Of a stretch of DNA of 44,512 nucleotides, positions 8,654 through 18,607 are shown piece after piece (the first letter of the stretch is position 1; each line of letters begins with the position of its first letter). A model generated the notes under the pieces. It worked only from the letters and a program-made list of their open reading frames with translations. It made no database searches and was not told where the DNA came from. Both the position numbers and the translations under genes were made by a program. Origin of the DNA: an uncultured Desulfobulbaceae bacterium (GTDB taxonomy: Bacteria > Desulfobacterota > Desulfobulbia > Desulfobulbales > BM004); NCBI GenBank assembly GCA_945787325.1, contig CALZHP010000014.1, positions 1 through 44,512 of the forward strand, in the 5' to 3' direction.

Positions 8654-10009
8654 ATGAACTTAATTGATAAAGGCAGGAAGTATCTCTGGCACCCATACAC
8701 CCAGATGAAGGATTATGAAGAGCGCGACATGCTCTTTATAGACCGGGCAGACGGGCTGATGCTGTATGATCAGGTAGGTCGACCATACTTTGATACAATA
8801 TCTTCATGGTGGTGTATCTTGCACGGCCATAATCACCCGACTATTAAAGCTGCTGTTCATGCGCAGCTGGAAAAGCTCGAACAGGTATTGTTAGCAGGGA
8901 CAACACATGAACCTGCAATAATCCTGGCAGAGAAAGTGGTTTCAATTACACCACCAATCCTGTCAAGAGTGTTTTATTCGGACAATGGCTCAACTGCCTG
9001 TGAAATAGCTGTTAAAATGTCATTACAATACTGGCAGCACACCGGTAATCCTCAGCGTAGTAAATTCATCGGAATTGAACGAGGATATCATGGAGATACT
9101 ATCGGCACGATGAGTTTGGGTGGAGTTGGCGAGTTTCACGGTGCCTTTGCCGATATGATGTTTGAGTCCTATAGAATTCCTTCCCCGTACTGCTATCGTT
9201 GTCCCATGGGGCAGATTAAGGAAAGCTGTGATCTGCAATGTCTGCATCAGCTTGAAAATATTCTAGCAGAAAAAAGCAGCGAAATTGCAGGAATTATAAT
9301 GGAACCGCTTATTCAGGCGGCGGGGGGGATGATAGTCTACCCCGTTCGCTACTTGAAGAGAGTTGCCGAACTTGCCGGGCAGTATAATATTCATCTTGTT
9401 CTAGATGAAGTAGCAACGGGTTTCGGGCGCACAGGAAAAATGTTTGCCATGGAGTATGCGGGGGTGGAGCCTGATTTCCTCTGTATTTCGAAAGGATTGA
9501 CTGGTGGTGTCATGCCCCTGGCTGCAACGTTGACAACCGACGAAATATATCATTCCTTTTATGCCGACTACGCTGAAGGGAAAACCTTTTTTCATGGCCA
9601 TACCTATACTGGAAACCCAATTGGCTGCTCCGCCGGCTTAGGTTCAATGCAGGTGTTTGAGGAAGAGAAACCCTTTGAGCTTCTCAAAAAAACCATACCC
9701 CACCTGCACAACAGGATGGAGAGATTTCTGGATCTTCCATGGATCGGGGACCTGAGAAGGCTGGGCATGATTAGTGCCTTGGAACTCGTTAAGAATAAAG
9801 AAACCAAAGAAGGGTTCAGTACTGAAGAAAGAGTAGGGTGGAAGATTTACCTTAAAGGCCTGGAAGAGGGGGTAATTCTGAGACCCCTTGGTAATATTGT
9901 ATATTTATGGCTGCCGATATCAACCACAGTTGAAGAGATTGATGAAATAATTGAAAGAACCTGGAAGGTCCTATCAGACCCTCAAAATATATCCGGATGG
10001 TCTGTTTGA
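8654..10009 (+). CDS. bioA: Adenosylmethionine-8-amino-7-oxononanoate aminotransferase
   Basis: KYLWHPYTQMKDYEERD, SSWWCILHGHNHP, VLDEVATGFGRTGKMFA, FLCISKGLTGGVMPLAATLT, FFHGHTYTGNPIGCSAG. Confidence 0.96.
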   Translation: MNLIDKGRKYLWHPYTQMKDYEERDMLFIDRADGLMLYDQVGRPYFDTISSWWCILHGHNHPTIKAAVHAQLEKLEQVLLAGTTHEPAIILAEKVVSITPPILSRVFYSDNGSTACEIAVKMSLQYWQHTGNPQRSKFIGIERGYHGDTIGTMSLGGVGEFHGAFADMMFESYRIPSPYCYRCPMGQIKESCDLQCLHQLENILAEKSSEIAGIIMEPLIQAAGGMIVYPVRYLKRVAELAGQYNIHLVLDEVATGFGRTGKMFAMEYAGVEPDFLCISKGLTGGVMPLAATLTTDEIYHSFYADYAEGKTFFHGHTYTGNPIGCSAGLGSMQVFEEEKPFELLKKTIPHLHNRMERFLDLPWIGDLRRLGMISALELVKNKETKEGFSTEERVGWKIYLKGLEEGVILRPLGNIVYLWLPISTTVEEIDEIIERTWKVLSDPQNISGWSV

Positions 10010-10059
10010 TCTTTCTGTTGATCCTATATAATTCAGATAAATTAAAATGAGAGAAAGAA

Positions 10060-10722
10060 ATGAATGATAAAATTAAGATTGGCGTAGTTCTTTCAGGGTG
10101 CGGGAACAAGGATGGAGCAGAAATTCATGAATCAGTAATGACCTTGCTGGCAATTCACCGACACAATGCAGATTATCAGTGTTTTGCGCCTGATGTCCCT
10201 CAGCGGCATGTGTTGAATTTCATTACCGATGAAGAGATGCCGGAAAGTAGGAATGTTCTTATTGAATCGGCAAGAATTGCAAGAGGCGCGATAAAAGATT
10301 TAAAAGAATTTGATGCCGATTCGTTAGACGCGGTTATTTTTCCGGGCGGTCTTGGTGTCATAAAAAATCTTTCAACATGGATAACTGAGGGACCAGACTG
10401 TTCTATTAATGAAGAAGTTGTTAGGGTAGTCCGCAGTATGGCTGATAAGAAAAAACCTATAGGTGCTCTTTGCATCGCCCCGGTCATTATGGCAAAGATT
10501 TTGGGTGATGTTGAAGTGACTGTGGGTCAGGATGTCACCACAGCGGAAACTCTAGAAAAGATGGGTGCTCATCACCGTAAGACAACGCATGGTGAAATTA
10601 CCGTTGATCTGAAGGCAAAACTTGTTACAACACCATGTTATATGCTTGATGCACGTGTGGATCAGATTGCCGACGGCGCTGAAAAACTTGTGAAAGCAGT
10701 AATTGAGCTTATTGAAGAATAG
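10060..10722 (+). CDS. elbB: ElbB-like DJ-1/PfpI superfamily glyoxalase (isoprenoid biosynthesis-associated)
   Basis: GVVLSGCGNKDGAEIHESVMTLLAI, FPGGLGVIKNLS, PIGALCIAPVIMAKILG, MGAHH. Confidence 0.93.
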   Translation: MNDKIKIGVVLSGCGNKDGAEIHESVMTLLAIHRHNADYQCFAPDVPQRHVLNFITDEEMPESRNVLIESARIARGAIKDLKEFDADSLDAVIFPGGLGVIKNLSTWITEGPDCSINEEVVRVVRSMADKKKPIGALCIAPVIMAKILGDVEVTVGQDVTTAETLEKMGAHHRKTTHGEITVDLKAKLVTTPCYMLDARVDQIADGAEKLVKAVIELIEE

Positions 10723-10764
10723 CAAAAACTTATCTACATCAGTCGGGACAGTACTATTTACTGC

Positions 10765-12171
10765 CTACTTTCCAATACAGAAGCGCTCAAAAATCATATC
10801 CAGAATATCTTCCGTAGTTGTTACACCAACAATATAGCCAAGGTGATCAAGTGCGGTTTGCAACTCTATAGCAAGAAGATCTGGCGGCAAATTTAATTCA
10901 AGCCCTTCCACCACTTTTTCAGAAGCTTTCAGAGCGTTGATCAGATCACTTTTGTGGCGCAGGTTGGGAGCTCCCGAAAGTCCCGGGTCCCAAATTTCAT
11001 TGCCTCCTGTTATCACAGAAAAAATTAAATCCTCAAGTTTGCCAATACCTTCAAGATTTTTAGCTGAAATTGCAATGCGCGGATAATCAGGAAAGGATAT
11101 ATCGAATTCGGTGAAGTCACTTTCTGGTGCCAAATCAACTTTGTTAAGTAGGATGATTTTTTTGGCCTTGTATTCTTTTATGCTCTCGTACAGGTGATGG
11201 TCAGACGATGTGATGGGTTCGGACATATCAAGCATAAGAAGTACAAGGTCTGCCTCGGCGACCTTTGAACGGGCCCTTTTGATACCGAGCTCTTCAACGG
11301 TTTCCTCAGTTTCGCGGATTCCTGCTGTGTCCACAATTCGAACAGGCATACCTTTTATATTAATGACTTCTTCAATGGTATCCCTGGTTGTGCCTGGAAC
11401 AGGAGTTACCAGGGCCCGCTCCTCTTGGAGAAGCGTATTGAGAAGGCTTGATTTGCCAACATTGGGCCTCCCTAATATGACAGCGGAAATACCCTCTCGG
11501 TAAATTTTGCCCTGGTCAGCTGAAGCGATCAAATCAGTCAGAGGTTCTTGAACTTCAACAGTCAGTTGTTTTTTCAAGGCTGAAGGGTTGATTATCTCAA
11601 CATCTTCTTCAGGGAAATCAATAGCCACTTCAATAATACCACGAATTGCAACAAGGGAGTCGCGAATGGATGAAATCTTGTTATAAAGCCGGCCTTTCAA
11701 CTGGGATGTGGCCAGAGATAAACCTTCCCTGGTACGGGCATCAATCAGGTCAATAACAGCTTCTGCCTGAGTCAGGTCAATGCGCCCGTTAAGAAAAGCG
11801 CGCTTTGTGAACTCGCCAGCTTCAGCAGGTTGAGCTCCAGCAGTCAACACAAGTCGAAGTATTTCCTGCAGAACGAGATAGTTCCCATGGCTTTGTATTT
11901 CGACAACATCTTCAGCAGTATAGGTGTTTGGCGCTCGCATATAAGTAGCGAGAACTTCATCTATAGGATTGTTTGATTCCGGATTTACAATCCAGCCGTA
12001 ATACAATTTGTGGCTGGCAAAGGACTTTTGAGAATGTCGTGGCTGGAATATACGTTTTAGGATTGTAAGCGCAAGATCACCGCTTATTCGGATAATTCCT
12101 ATGCCGCCCTTTCCAGGAGAAGTAGCAATGGCAGCAATTGTAGGATCACTATGAACCGTTGCGTGTTTCAT
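10765..12171 (-). CDS. mnmE: tRNA uridine-5-carboxymethylaminomethyl(34) synthesis GTPase MnmE
   Basis: IAAIATSPGKGGIGIIRISG, G domain GRPNVGKSSLLN, VTPVPGTTRDTIEE, DTAGIRETEE, NKVD, C-terminal FCIGK. Confidence 0.97.
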   Translation of the reverse strand: MKHATVHSDPTIAAIATSPGKGGIGIIRISGDLALTILKRIFQPRHSQKSFASHKLYYGWIVNPESNNPIDEVLATYMRAPNTYTAEDVVEIQSHGNYLVLQEILRLVLTAGAQPAEAGEFTKRAFLNGRIDLTQAEAVIDLIDARTREGLSLATSQLKGRLYNKISSIRDSLVAIRGIIEVAIDFPEEDVEIINPSALKKQLTVEVQEPLTDLIASADQGKIYREGISAVILGRPNVGKSSLLNTLLQEERALVTPVPGTTRDTIEEVINIKGMPVRIVDTAGIRETEETVEELGIKRARSKVAEADLVLLMLDMSEPITSSDHHLYESIKEYKAKKIILLNKVDLAPESDFTEFDISFPDYPRIAISAKNLEGIGKLEDLIFSVITGGNEIWDPGLSGAPNLRHKSDLINALKASEKVVEGLELNLPPDLLAIELQTALDHLGYIVGVTTTEDILDMIFERFCIGK

Positions 12172-12252
12172 TTTCTGAACTAGGTGCGTGGGCGCCAGTC
12201 AGGCTTTGTGGTTTACTTCTACGGAGCTCATCAAGAACAGGAATGTGCCTCT

Positions 12253-13125
12253 TTATCCTGCTGACTGCCCCTGCTTGTTTTTTCTGCGTTTTGCTTGAGA
12301 GTTTCTTTTGCCTTTACCTGGTCGATAGATAAGTATTTTTTTGAAAAGACCTTCTCCTACACTCCTGCTTCTGATGTCCTTGTCTTCTTGCAGAGCCATA
12401 TGGACAATTCGGCGCTCAGAGGGGTTTAGGGAAGGTATTGATTTTGTTTTGCCATTTTCTTTTACTTCTTCAGCCAGTTTAAGTCCTAGCTTTTCAAGAT
12501 CTTTCATTCGACTTGCCCGGAAATTGCCTGCATCAAGGGAAAGCATTATTTTTTCAGACAATTTCTTGCTGAGCATTTTTCTGAGAAGATATTGAAGGCT
12601 GTCAAGTACCTTGCCATCATGGCCGACAATTCCTTCGATATTGTCGCCTTGGATGAGCCCCGTAATTGAATTGCCGTCCTGCAGGATAGATACCTCGGAA
12701 GGAAAGCCCATCAATTGCAAAACCTTCAGAAGCTCCTCTTGAATAGCACTAACAAATTCCGGGCCGTATTCCTTGTGCTCACTATGTGGTGCTTCGCTGT
12801 TATTATTTTCAGCAAGGGTTTCTTTCGGTTCAGCGGTAACCTCTTTTCGGGGTTTCTTTTTTCTTGAAGCTTTTTTCGGCGATTTGGCTGTTTTTTTTGT
12901 GCGTGCCTTTTTTTCAGAAACCGGTTGCTGTTCTTGAGATATATTCTCACCTTTAAGCGTGACTCGCAGTCGGGCATTTTGTCGGCACAACCCGAAAATA
13001 CCTGAAGAGCCGGTGCTGATTACTTCTATATTAAGATCTTCCTGTGATGCATTTAAACTATTACAGGCATTTTGTATTGCTTCAGCAATATCTTTGCCTT
13101 GAAATTCTTTTGTATTTGAAGACAT
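12253..13125 (-). CDS. jag: Jag/KhpB RNA-binding protein (Jag-N, KH, R3H)
   Basis: Jag-N like N-terminus (GKDIAEAIQNACNSLNAS...EVISTGSSGIFGLCRQNARLRV), Lys-rich linker, KH (GIVGHDGKVLDSLQYLLRKML), R3H (LNPSERRIVHMALQEDKDIRSRSVGEGLFKKILI). Confidence 0.92.
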   Translation of the reverse strand: MSSNTKEFQGKDIAEAIQNACNSLNASQEDLNIEVISTGSSGIFGLCRQNARLRVTLKGENISQEQQPVSEKKARTKKTAKSPKKASRKKKPRKEVTAEPKETLAENNNSEAPHSEHKEYGPEFVSAIQEELLKVLQLMGFPSEVSILQDGNSITGLIQGDNIEGIVGHDGKVLDSLQYLLRKMLSKKLSEKIMLSLDAGNFRASRMKDLEKLGLKLAEEVKENGKTKSIPSLNPSERRIVHMALQEDKDIRSRSVGEGLFKKILIYRPGKGKRNSQAKRRKNKQGQSAG

Positions 13126-13215
13126 ATTATTTCTCCAGAATCAGATAAGTCTGACTGTGCAGTTAACAAGACCTTTCAGCGTAAGCTAGGTAGTCCATTT
13201 GTTAAAAGGTGTTAA

Positions 13216-14874
13216 CTATGCTTCCTGGGTTGTTGGGCGATTAATCAAGTATTGTTGCCCGATGGAAAGAAGATTATTGATAAACCAGTAAAGCACTAGT
13301 CCCGAAGCAAAATTAAGAAACATAAACGTAAATATAACAGGCAGAAACATCATGATTTTTGCCTGTGTTGGATCGGCAGGGGAAGGTGTCATTTTCTGTT
13401 GCAAAAACATGCTACCACCCATCAAAAGTGTTAATACCGGAAGTCCTCCCAGGTATGGAAGATCAAATCCAATCCAAAGCCGGTCTGGTGCTGAAAGGTC
13501 TGTTATCCAGAGCATGAATGGTGCATGTCTGAGCTCAATTGCCTGCAACAGCACTTTGTAAAGGGCAAAAAATACCGGTATTTGTAACACCATCGGCAGG
13601 CAGCCACCGAGTGGGTTAACTTTGTAAGTTTTATAGAGATTCATCATTTCCTGGTTGAGACGCTGCGAGTCGTCCTTATATTTTTCTCGCAGCTTCTGAA
13701 CTTTTGGCTGAATCTTCTGCATATTCTTCATGGACTTCATGCCTTTCTGTGCAACCGGCCAGAGGATAATTTTGAAGAGAATTGTTACGAGTATGATAGC
13801 CACACCATAGTTATGCACATAGGTATACAGAAAGTTGAGCAGCTGAAGTGTTGGTTTTGCCACAAAGTCAAACCAACCAAAATTAATTATCCGATCCAGA
13901 TCGTTTCCTATACTTTTCAATATAGAAAGTTTTTTAGGACCGAAATATATCTTGTATTCATATGAGGCATGCCCTTGAACCGGAATCACGTCTGCTTTAC
14001 CTGAAAGAACTGAATTGACCTTTTCCCCAACCGCAGAAAGTTTAACATTTAAAGCTTCTTTTACTTCCGGGATAATTCCGGTCATAAAATAATTACCTTC
14101 ATAAGCGACCCAACTTATATTTCCGTTGACAACCTGACTTTTTTCCTCAATGTCGTCCGGTTTTATTTCCTGTAGCTTGCCATCGGCAAAAACAGCGGGC
14201 CCAGCGAAAAGGAATCTGTTCCCATCAGAAAAAGGTTTGTTGGCAAGTGTGAGATATGGTGAACCCTGCAGAGGTGTCTGGGATGCGTTATAAACATCTA
14301 TATTCATTCTGATTATATAGCTTTCAGCATCAAAGAGCAGGGTGCGGGTTATCTCTAAGCCCGACGACATGGAAGCCTTCATAGTAAGAGAACTTTTCTG
14401 TGTAGGACCTGAAACTGTAATCTGCTCTCTTTCAGCTTTGTAAACAGGAAATTCGGCTTTTTCCGGAACAACACCCCAGGAAAAGTATAGAGGCAGGTCA
14501 AAAGCCTGTTCAGTTTTAATGAGTTCTTTAAAATCGGAATCACCATTTATTGATTCCATATATTTTTTCAATTTAAAGCTTTTTATGCCGCCGCCAGCTT
14601 CAGAAACCAAAGCAGAAAATAGATCCGTTTCCACTCTGATGTCGCGCCCAGCCTGTTGTGGTATTGCAGATGGCTGTTGTGAAGTCAGGGTTGTCGGTGC
14701 GGGCTCAGCTACAGTTGGCATTGCGGGTGATTCCGGCAATGCCGGTACCTGGGTCTGTTGTTCTGTGGGTTTGGCTTGCTCCGGAGGGGGAGGTGGGGGC
14801 ACAAAGAAATATTGGTAGCCAATAAGAATTATAAAAGAAAGTACTATGGCCAAAAAAGCTCTAGTTGTATCCAT
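13216..14874 (-). CDS. yidC: Membrane protein insertase YidC
   Basis: MDTTRAFLAIVLSFIILIGYQYFF, periplasmic domain, MKSMKNMQKIQPKVQKLREKYKDDSQRLNQEMMNLYKTYKVNPLGGCLPMVLQIPVFFALYKVL. Confidence 0.97.
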   Translation of the reverse strand: MDTTRAFLAIVLSFIILIGYQYFFVPPPPPPEQAKPTEQQTQVPALPESPAMPTVAEPAPTTLTSQQPSAIPQQAGRDIRVETDLFSALVSEAGGGIKSFKLKKYMESINGDSDFKELIKTEQAFDLPLYFSWGVVPEKAEFPVYKAEREQITVSGPTQKSSLTMKASMSSGLEITRTLLFDAESYIIRMNIDVYNASQTPLQGSPYLTLANKPFSDGNRFLFAGPAVFADGKLQEIKPDDIEEKSQVVNGNISWVAYEGNYFMTGIIPEVKEALNVKLSAVGEKVNSVLSGKADVIPVQGHASYEYKIYFGPKKLSILKSIGNDLDRIINFGWFDFVAKPTLQLLNFLYTYVHNYGVAIILVTILFKIILWPVAQKGMKSMKNMQKIQPKVQKLREKYKDDSQRLNQEMMNLYKTYKVNPLGGCLPMVLQIPVFFALYKVLLQAIELRHAPFMLWITDLSAPDRLWIGFDLPYLGGLPVLTLLMGGSMFLQQKMTPSPADPTQAKIMMFLPVIFTFMFLNFASGLVLYWFINNLLSIGQQYLINRPTTQEA

Positions 14875-14946
14875 TAGTTGCGTTTCCTTCGTGTACCGGA
14901 ATTAGTGGTAAATTTTAAACAGACAGCTACTGAAAAAATCAGAAAA

Positions 14947-15279
14947 CTACTGCTCTACAGGGTCATATCCGCCTTTGTTAAATGGGTGACAGCGAATCAC
15001 CCGGCGAAAGGCCAGATACATCCCATGCCATACCCCATGGATGTTAATGGCGTCCATGGCATACTGCGAACAGGATGGAGTGAATCTGCAGCTTGGCGGT
15101 AATACCGGCGAAAGGAACAGTTGGTAGGCTCGAATGAGGGAGAGAAAAAAAAGAGACCCGATTTTATTTAGATGTCTTTCCAATTTAATCAGTATTTCTA
15201 GGCCATTTTGACTCAGGGAAACAGCATAAAATATCGTGCTGTTATGATCTTCAAATTTAACCGGTAGTTGCATTAACAA
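14947..15279 (-). CDS. yidD: Membrane protein insertion efficiency factor YidD (start uncertain)
   Basis: LIRAYQLFLSPVLPPSCRFTPSCSQYAMDAINIHGVWHGMYLAFRRVIRCHPFNKGGYDPV; N-terminal 40 aa of the ORF are atypical for the family. Confidence 0.92.
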   Translation of the reverse strand: MLMQLPVKFEDHNSTIFYAVSLSQNGLEILIKLERHLNKIGSLFFLSLIRAYQLFLSPVLPPSCRFTPSCSQYAMDAINIHGVWHGMYLAFRRVIRCHPFNKGGYDPVEQ

Positions 15280-15288
15280 TCAGTTGAG

Positions 15289-15705
15289 TTAATCGCTTTT
15301 AAAGAAAGATTTAAAAAGGTCGTTTTTTTTAAAAAGGTCTTCAACTGACTGTGTAATCTCTATCGGATTCTTAAGGTCAAAGCCCTTGCGCACAGTAAAA
15401 ATAATATCCATTTTCGGGAGATCGTCTTCTGAGCAATTCTCTACCGTGCCGGAACAAATACCCTTTTGCGGAAAGGTTTGGTTTAACCTGTAAAATTCCC
15501 TGATAATTCTTTTTGTCCTGTTCCTTCTGACTGCCCCTTTTACCTGACCATGGATACTTATTCCCAACCTGTTGGTGTCCACATTATTTGGGGTCAGAAT
15601 GATACTATAATTTCTACCTTGTAGCCGTTTGCCCTGCTGATAGACCCGCTTGTAATCCCTAGATTTTTTGAGTAATGATGATTTAGGAAGTGGGAAAAAT
15701 TTCAT
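15289..15705 (-). CDS. rnpA: Ribonuclease P protein component
   Basis: SSLLKKSRDYKRVYQQGKRLQGRNYSIIL, NRLGISIHGQVKGAVRRNRTKRIIREFYRLN. Confidence 0.95.
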   Translation of the reverse strand: MKFFPLPKSSLLKKSRDYKRVYQQGKRLQGRNYSIILTPNNVDTNRLGISIHGQVKGAVRRNRTKRIIREFYRLNQTFPQKGICSGTVENCSEDDLPKMDIIFTVRKGFDLKNPIEITQSVEDLFKKNDLFKSFFKSD

Positions 15706-15772
15706 GACTCAACGCTGGAGTCGGGTCCTGTTCATCGTACGCATATGCGTCAACCGCTTTGAAAAACCTGAG

Positions 15773-15913
15773 TTATCCTGAAACGGTTAACCGCTTACGC
15801 CCTTTTGCCCTTCGACTGTTAATAATTGCCCTGCCGGCTTTGGTTTTCATTCTTAGCCTAAAGCCGTGGGTTCTCTTACGTTTTGTGTTACTTGGCTGAA
15901 ATGTTCGTTTCAT
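15773..15913 (-). CDS. rpmH: 50S ribosomal protein L34 (46 aa; below the ORF-track cutoff)
   Basis: Hand translation of complement: [46 protein letters not shown]. Confidence 0.98.
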   Translation of the reverse strand: MKRTFQPSNTKRKRTHGFRLRMKTKAGRAIINSRRAKGRKRLTVSG

Positions 15914-16220
15914 AATTTATTCCTTTTATAGCTGAGGTATTCAGATTTTGCTCCCAATGAAATTATTTTGGCAATTCAAAAAAGCTTCCGCAATTCTGCG
16001 GTTGGCAGCAAAAATCCTATCAGAACTTTGTTCACTCTATTCGATATATTGATTATACTATTACTTTTTGCTTAATAAGTATTATGGTATGGCGCTTGTT
16101 AATATTAGAAAAACGAACGGCATATTCTAATCAAAGAAGATAATTTGTGTCAATTAAATTAAAGACAGAAGTCTAATTTCGAGCTTTTTTCAAGTTATAA
16201 AGGTGCAAGGAGGCTTACCA

Positions 16221-16535
16221 GTGCCGGTTTATGAGTATGAGCATATTGGAAAAGGATGTTCCATTGGAAAGCAATTTGAGGTTACACAGTCGATTGCAAG
16301 TGACAAACTTACCAAATGCCCTGAGTGCGGCAGGAAAGTGAAACGTCTGATTTCTCTAGTTGCGATAAATACCCCTAAAACAAATTCGGATTTGAAAAGC
16401 CATGGATTTACGAAACTGGTCAAAAGGGACGACGGGGTGTACGAAAATGTAACCGCTACAAATAAGGAAAGCCGTATCTGGGATGCGAGCAAACCTGAAA
16501 CCATGCCAGATTTAAAGTCTAAAATCGGCGACTAG
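16221..16535 (+). CDS. FmdB-type zinc ribbon protein (GTG start)
   Basis: AAGGAGG SD then GTG: MPVYEYEHIGKGCSIGKQFEVTQSIASDKLTKCPECGRKVKRLIS; zinc ribbon C..CPECG. Confidence 0.88.
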   Translation: MPVYEYEHIGKGCSIGKQFEVTQSIASDKLTKCPECGRKVKRLISLVAINTPKTNSDLKSHGFTKLVKRDDGVYENVTATNKESRIWDASKPETMPDLKSKIGD

Positions 16536-16579
16536 TATGCAGCTGATAAGCTGACTTCAATATTTTTTTTGTAAAACCC

Positions 16580-18478
16580 ATGACAGATAATAAAAACGAA
16601 TATGATGTACTGGTGATAGGAGCCGGTCACGCAGGTTGTGAAGCAGCTCTTGCTGCTGCCCGCATGGGATACCGGACAGTGATCACCGTTATAAATGTCG
16701 ATACCATCGGTGCAATGTCCTGTAATCCAGCTGTCGGCGGCCTTGCCAAGGGCCACCTTGTGAAGGAGATTGATGCACTTGGTGGAGAAATGGCCAAGAA
16801 TATTGATGCAACCGGCATCCAGTTTAGGCGACTCAATACAAGCAAAGGCCCGGCAGTCTGGTCATCGAGAGCCCAGGCAGACCAATTGCTGTATCGTTCG
16901 CGAATGAAATCTGTTCTCGAGAAACAGGAAGGCCTCGAAATAAGACAGACAGTGGTTGACAGAATTCTGCTTGATGAAAAAGATAAGAGTGTTGCTGGAG
17001 TTGTCACTTCTCTTGATGAAGTGCTCCATGTCAAAGCCGTAGTGGTTGCAACCGGTACATTCCTGAGGGGGCTGATTCATATCGGGCTCAAGAATTTTCC
17101 GGCCGGACGCATGGGTGATCCACCATCTACCAAGCTTTCTCAATGGTTTGCGGAGACAGGTTTTACCCTGGGGCGCATGAAGACAGGTACACCTCCAAGA
17201 CTTGACGGGCAAACAATTGACTACTCTGATCTGGAGCCCCAATATGGGGATGAGCCTGCCAACTTTTTTTCTTTTTCCAGTGCTGAAAAATATCCTGCTG
17301 GCAACAATAATCTGCGGCAGGTTCCCTGCCACATTACACACACAAACACTCGTACGCATGACAATATTAGGGGCGGGATAGATCGGTCGCCAATGTACTC
17401 AGGCATTATAGAAGGGGTGGGCGCCAGGTATTGTCCCTCTATTGAAGACAAGGTTATGCGCTTTGCCGACAAGGACAGGCACCAAATATTCCTGGAGCCG
17501 GTTGGGATAGATACATTTGAAGTATATCCCAACGGAGTTTCCACCAGCCTTCCTCTTGATGTACAAATTTCCATGCTGCGCAGCATTAAGGGCCTGGAAA
17601 ATGTAAACATTATCAGGCCGGGTTATGCCATAGAGTACGACTATGTTGATCCCCTGGAGCTTAAATCGTCGCTGGAAACAAAAAGAGTTAAGGGGCTTTT
17701 CCTTGCCGGCCAGATTAATGGGACTTCCGGTTATGAGGAGGCAGCAGCCCAAGGGCTCATCGCCGGAATCAATGCTGTCCAGTATATTCGACGTGACGAG
17801 CCATTGATTCTGGATCGTTCCCAGGCGTACACCGGCGTATTAATAGACGACCTTATAACCAGTGGGACAAAGGAACCATACCGCCTGTTCACTTCCCGGG
17901 CAGAATACAGGCTTCTTTTACGTGAAGATAATGCCGACCTTCGCCTGCGGGAAACAGGGTACAAACTTGGTCTGGTGGACAAGAAGACATACTCTGCCTT
18001 TGAGAAAAAAAGAATGGACATTGATTCAGTTATTGAGAGGCTGAAGAGTATTACAGTCAAACCCGGTGAAGAAATCAATTCACGCCTTGATTCCCTGGGA
18101 AGCACCCCCCTGAAACAACAGGCTGCATTGACAGACTTATTACGCCGGCCGGAATTAACCTTTGATGATCTTGGCCCGTTGGCCGGAGTGGAGCTTGATG
18201 CTGCACAAAATATCATGCATGAAGTGCAGTTGCAGGTTAAATATCAAGGGTATATAGATAGACAAAACGAACAGGTGGAGCGATTCAAGAAGATGGAATC
18301 AGTTGCATTGCCGGAAAATATTCAATACCATGGGTTGGCCGGCCTTTCTAATGAAGTTGTTGAAAAGCTTGACAAGATAATACCCATGTCTTTGGGGCAG
18401 GCATCCCGAATTTCAGGAGTAACTCCAGCAGCAATCTCCGCCCTGCAGATTCATCTGAAAAAAGAGAAGTTGATTTAA
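16580..18478 (+). CDS. mnmG: tRNA uridine-5-carboxymethylaminomethyl(34) synthesis enzyme MnmG
   Basis: [79 protein letters not shown]. Confidence 0.98.
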   Translation: MTDNKNEYDVLVIGAGHAGCEAALAAARMGYRTVITVINVDTIGAMSCNPAVGGLAKGHLVKEIDALGGEMAKNIDATGIQFRRLNTSKGPAVWSSRAQADQLLYRSRMKSVLEKQEGLEIRQTVVDRILLDEKDKSVAGVVTSLDEVLHVKAVVVATGTFLRGLIHIGLKNFPAGRMGDPPSTKLSQWFAETGFTLGRMKTGTPPRLDGQTIDYSDLEPQYGDEPANFFSFSSAEKYPAGNNNLRQVPCHITHTNTRTHDNIRGGIDRSPMYSGIIEGVGARYCPSIEDKVMRFADKDRHQIFLEPVGIDTFEVYPNGVSTSLPLDVQISMLRSIKGLENVNIIRPGYAIEYDYVDPLELKSSLETKRVKGLFLAGQINGTSGYEEAAAQGLIAGINAVQYIRRDEPLILDRSQAYTGVLIDDLITSGTKEPYRLFTSRAEYRLLLREDNADLRLRETGYKLGLVDKKTYSAFEKKRMDIDSVIERLKSITVKPGEEINSRLDSLGSTPLKQQAALTDLLRRPELTFDDLGPLAGVELDAAQNIMHEVQLQVKYQGYIDRQNEQVERFKKMESVALPENIQYHGLAGLSNEVVEKLDKIIPMSLGQASRISGVTPAAISALQIHLKKEKLI

Positions 18479-18607
18479 AAAAGGCGTAAGGTATATGGCT
18501 TGGGGCGTAAGGCTAAATGATCGAGTTGATTGTTCAAAATGTTCTGTTTAATTATTTTCCTGAGCCCTTAAATATTCATTATTCACTTTTCATTATTCAA
18601 TTACAAA

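Noticed and set aside
16627-18216. Several minus-strand ORFs (e.g. 16627..17034, 16862..17359, 17221..17610, 17731..18216) antisense to mnmG
   Set aside because: Low-complexity, Ser/Arg-rich translations antisense to an unambiguous conserved gene; typical shadow ORFs.
18545-18605. ATTCATTATTCACTTTTCATTATTCA direct repeats upstream of lgt as possible DnaA boxes or iterons
   Set aside because: Sequences are not close enough to TTATCCACA and there are only two short AT-rich repeats; treated as low-complexity.
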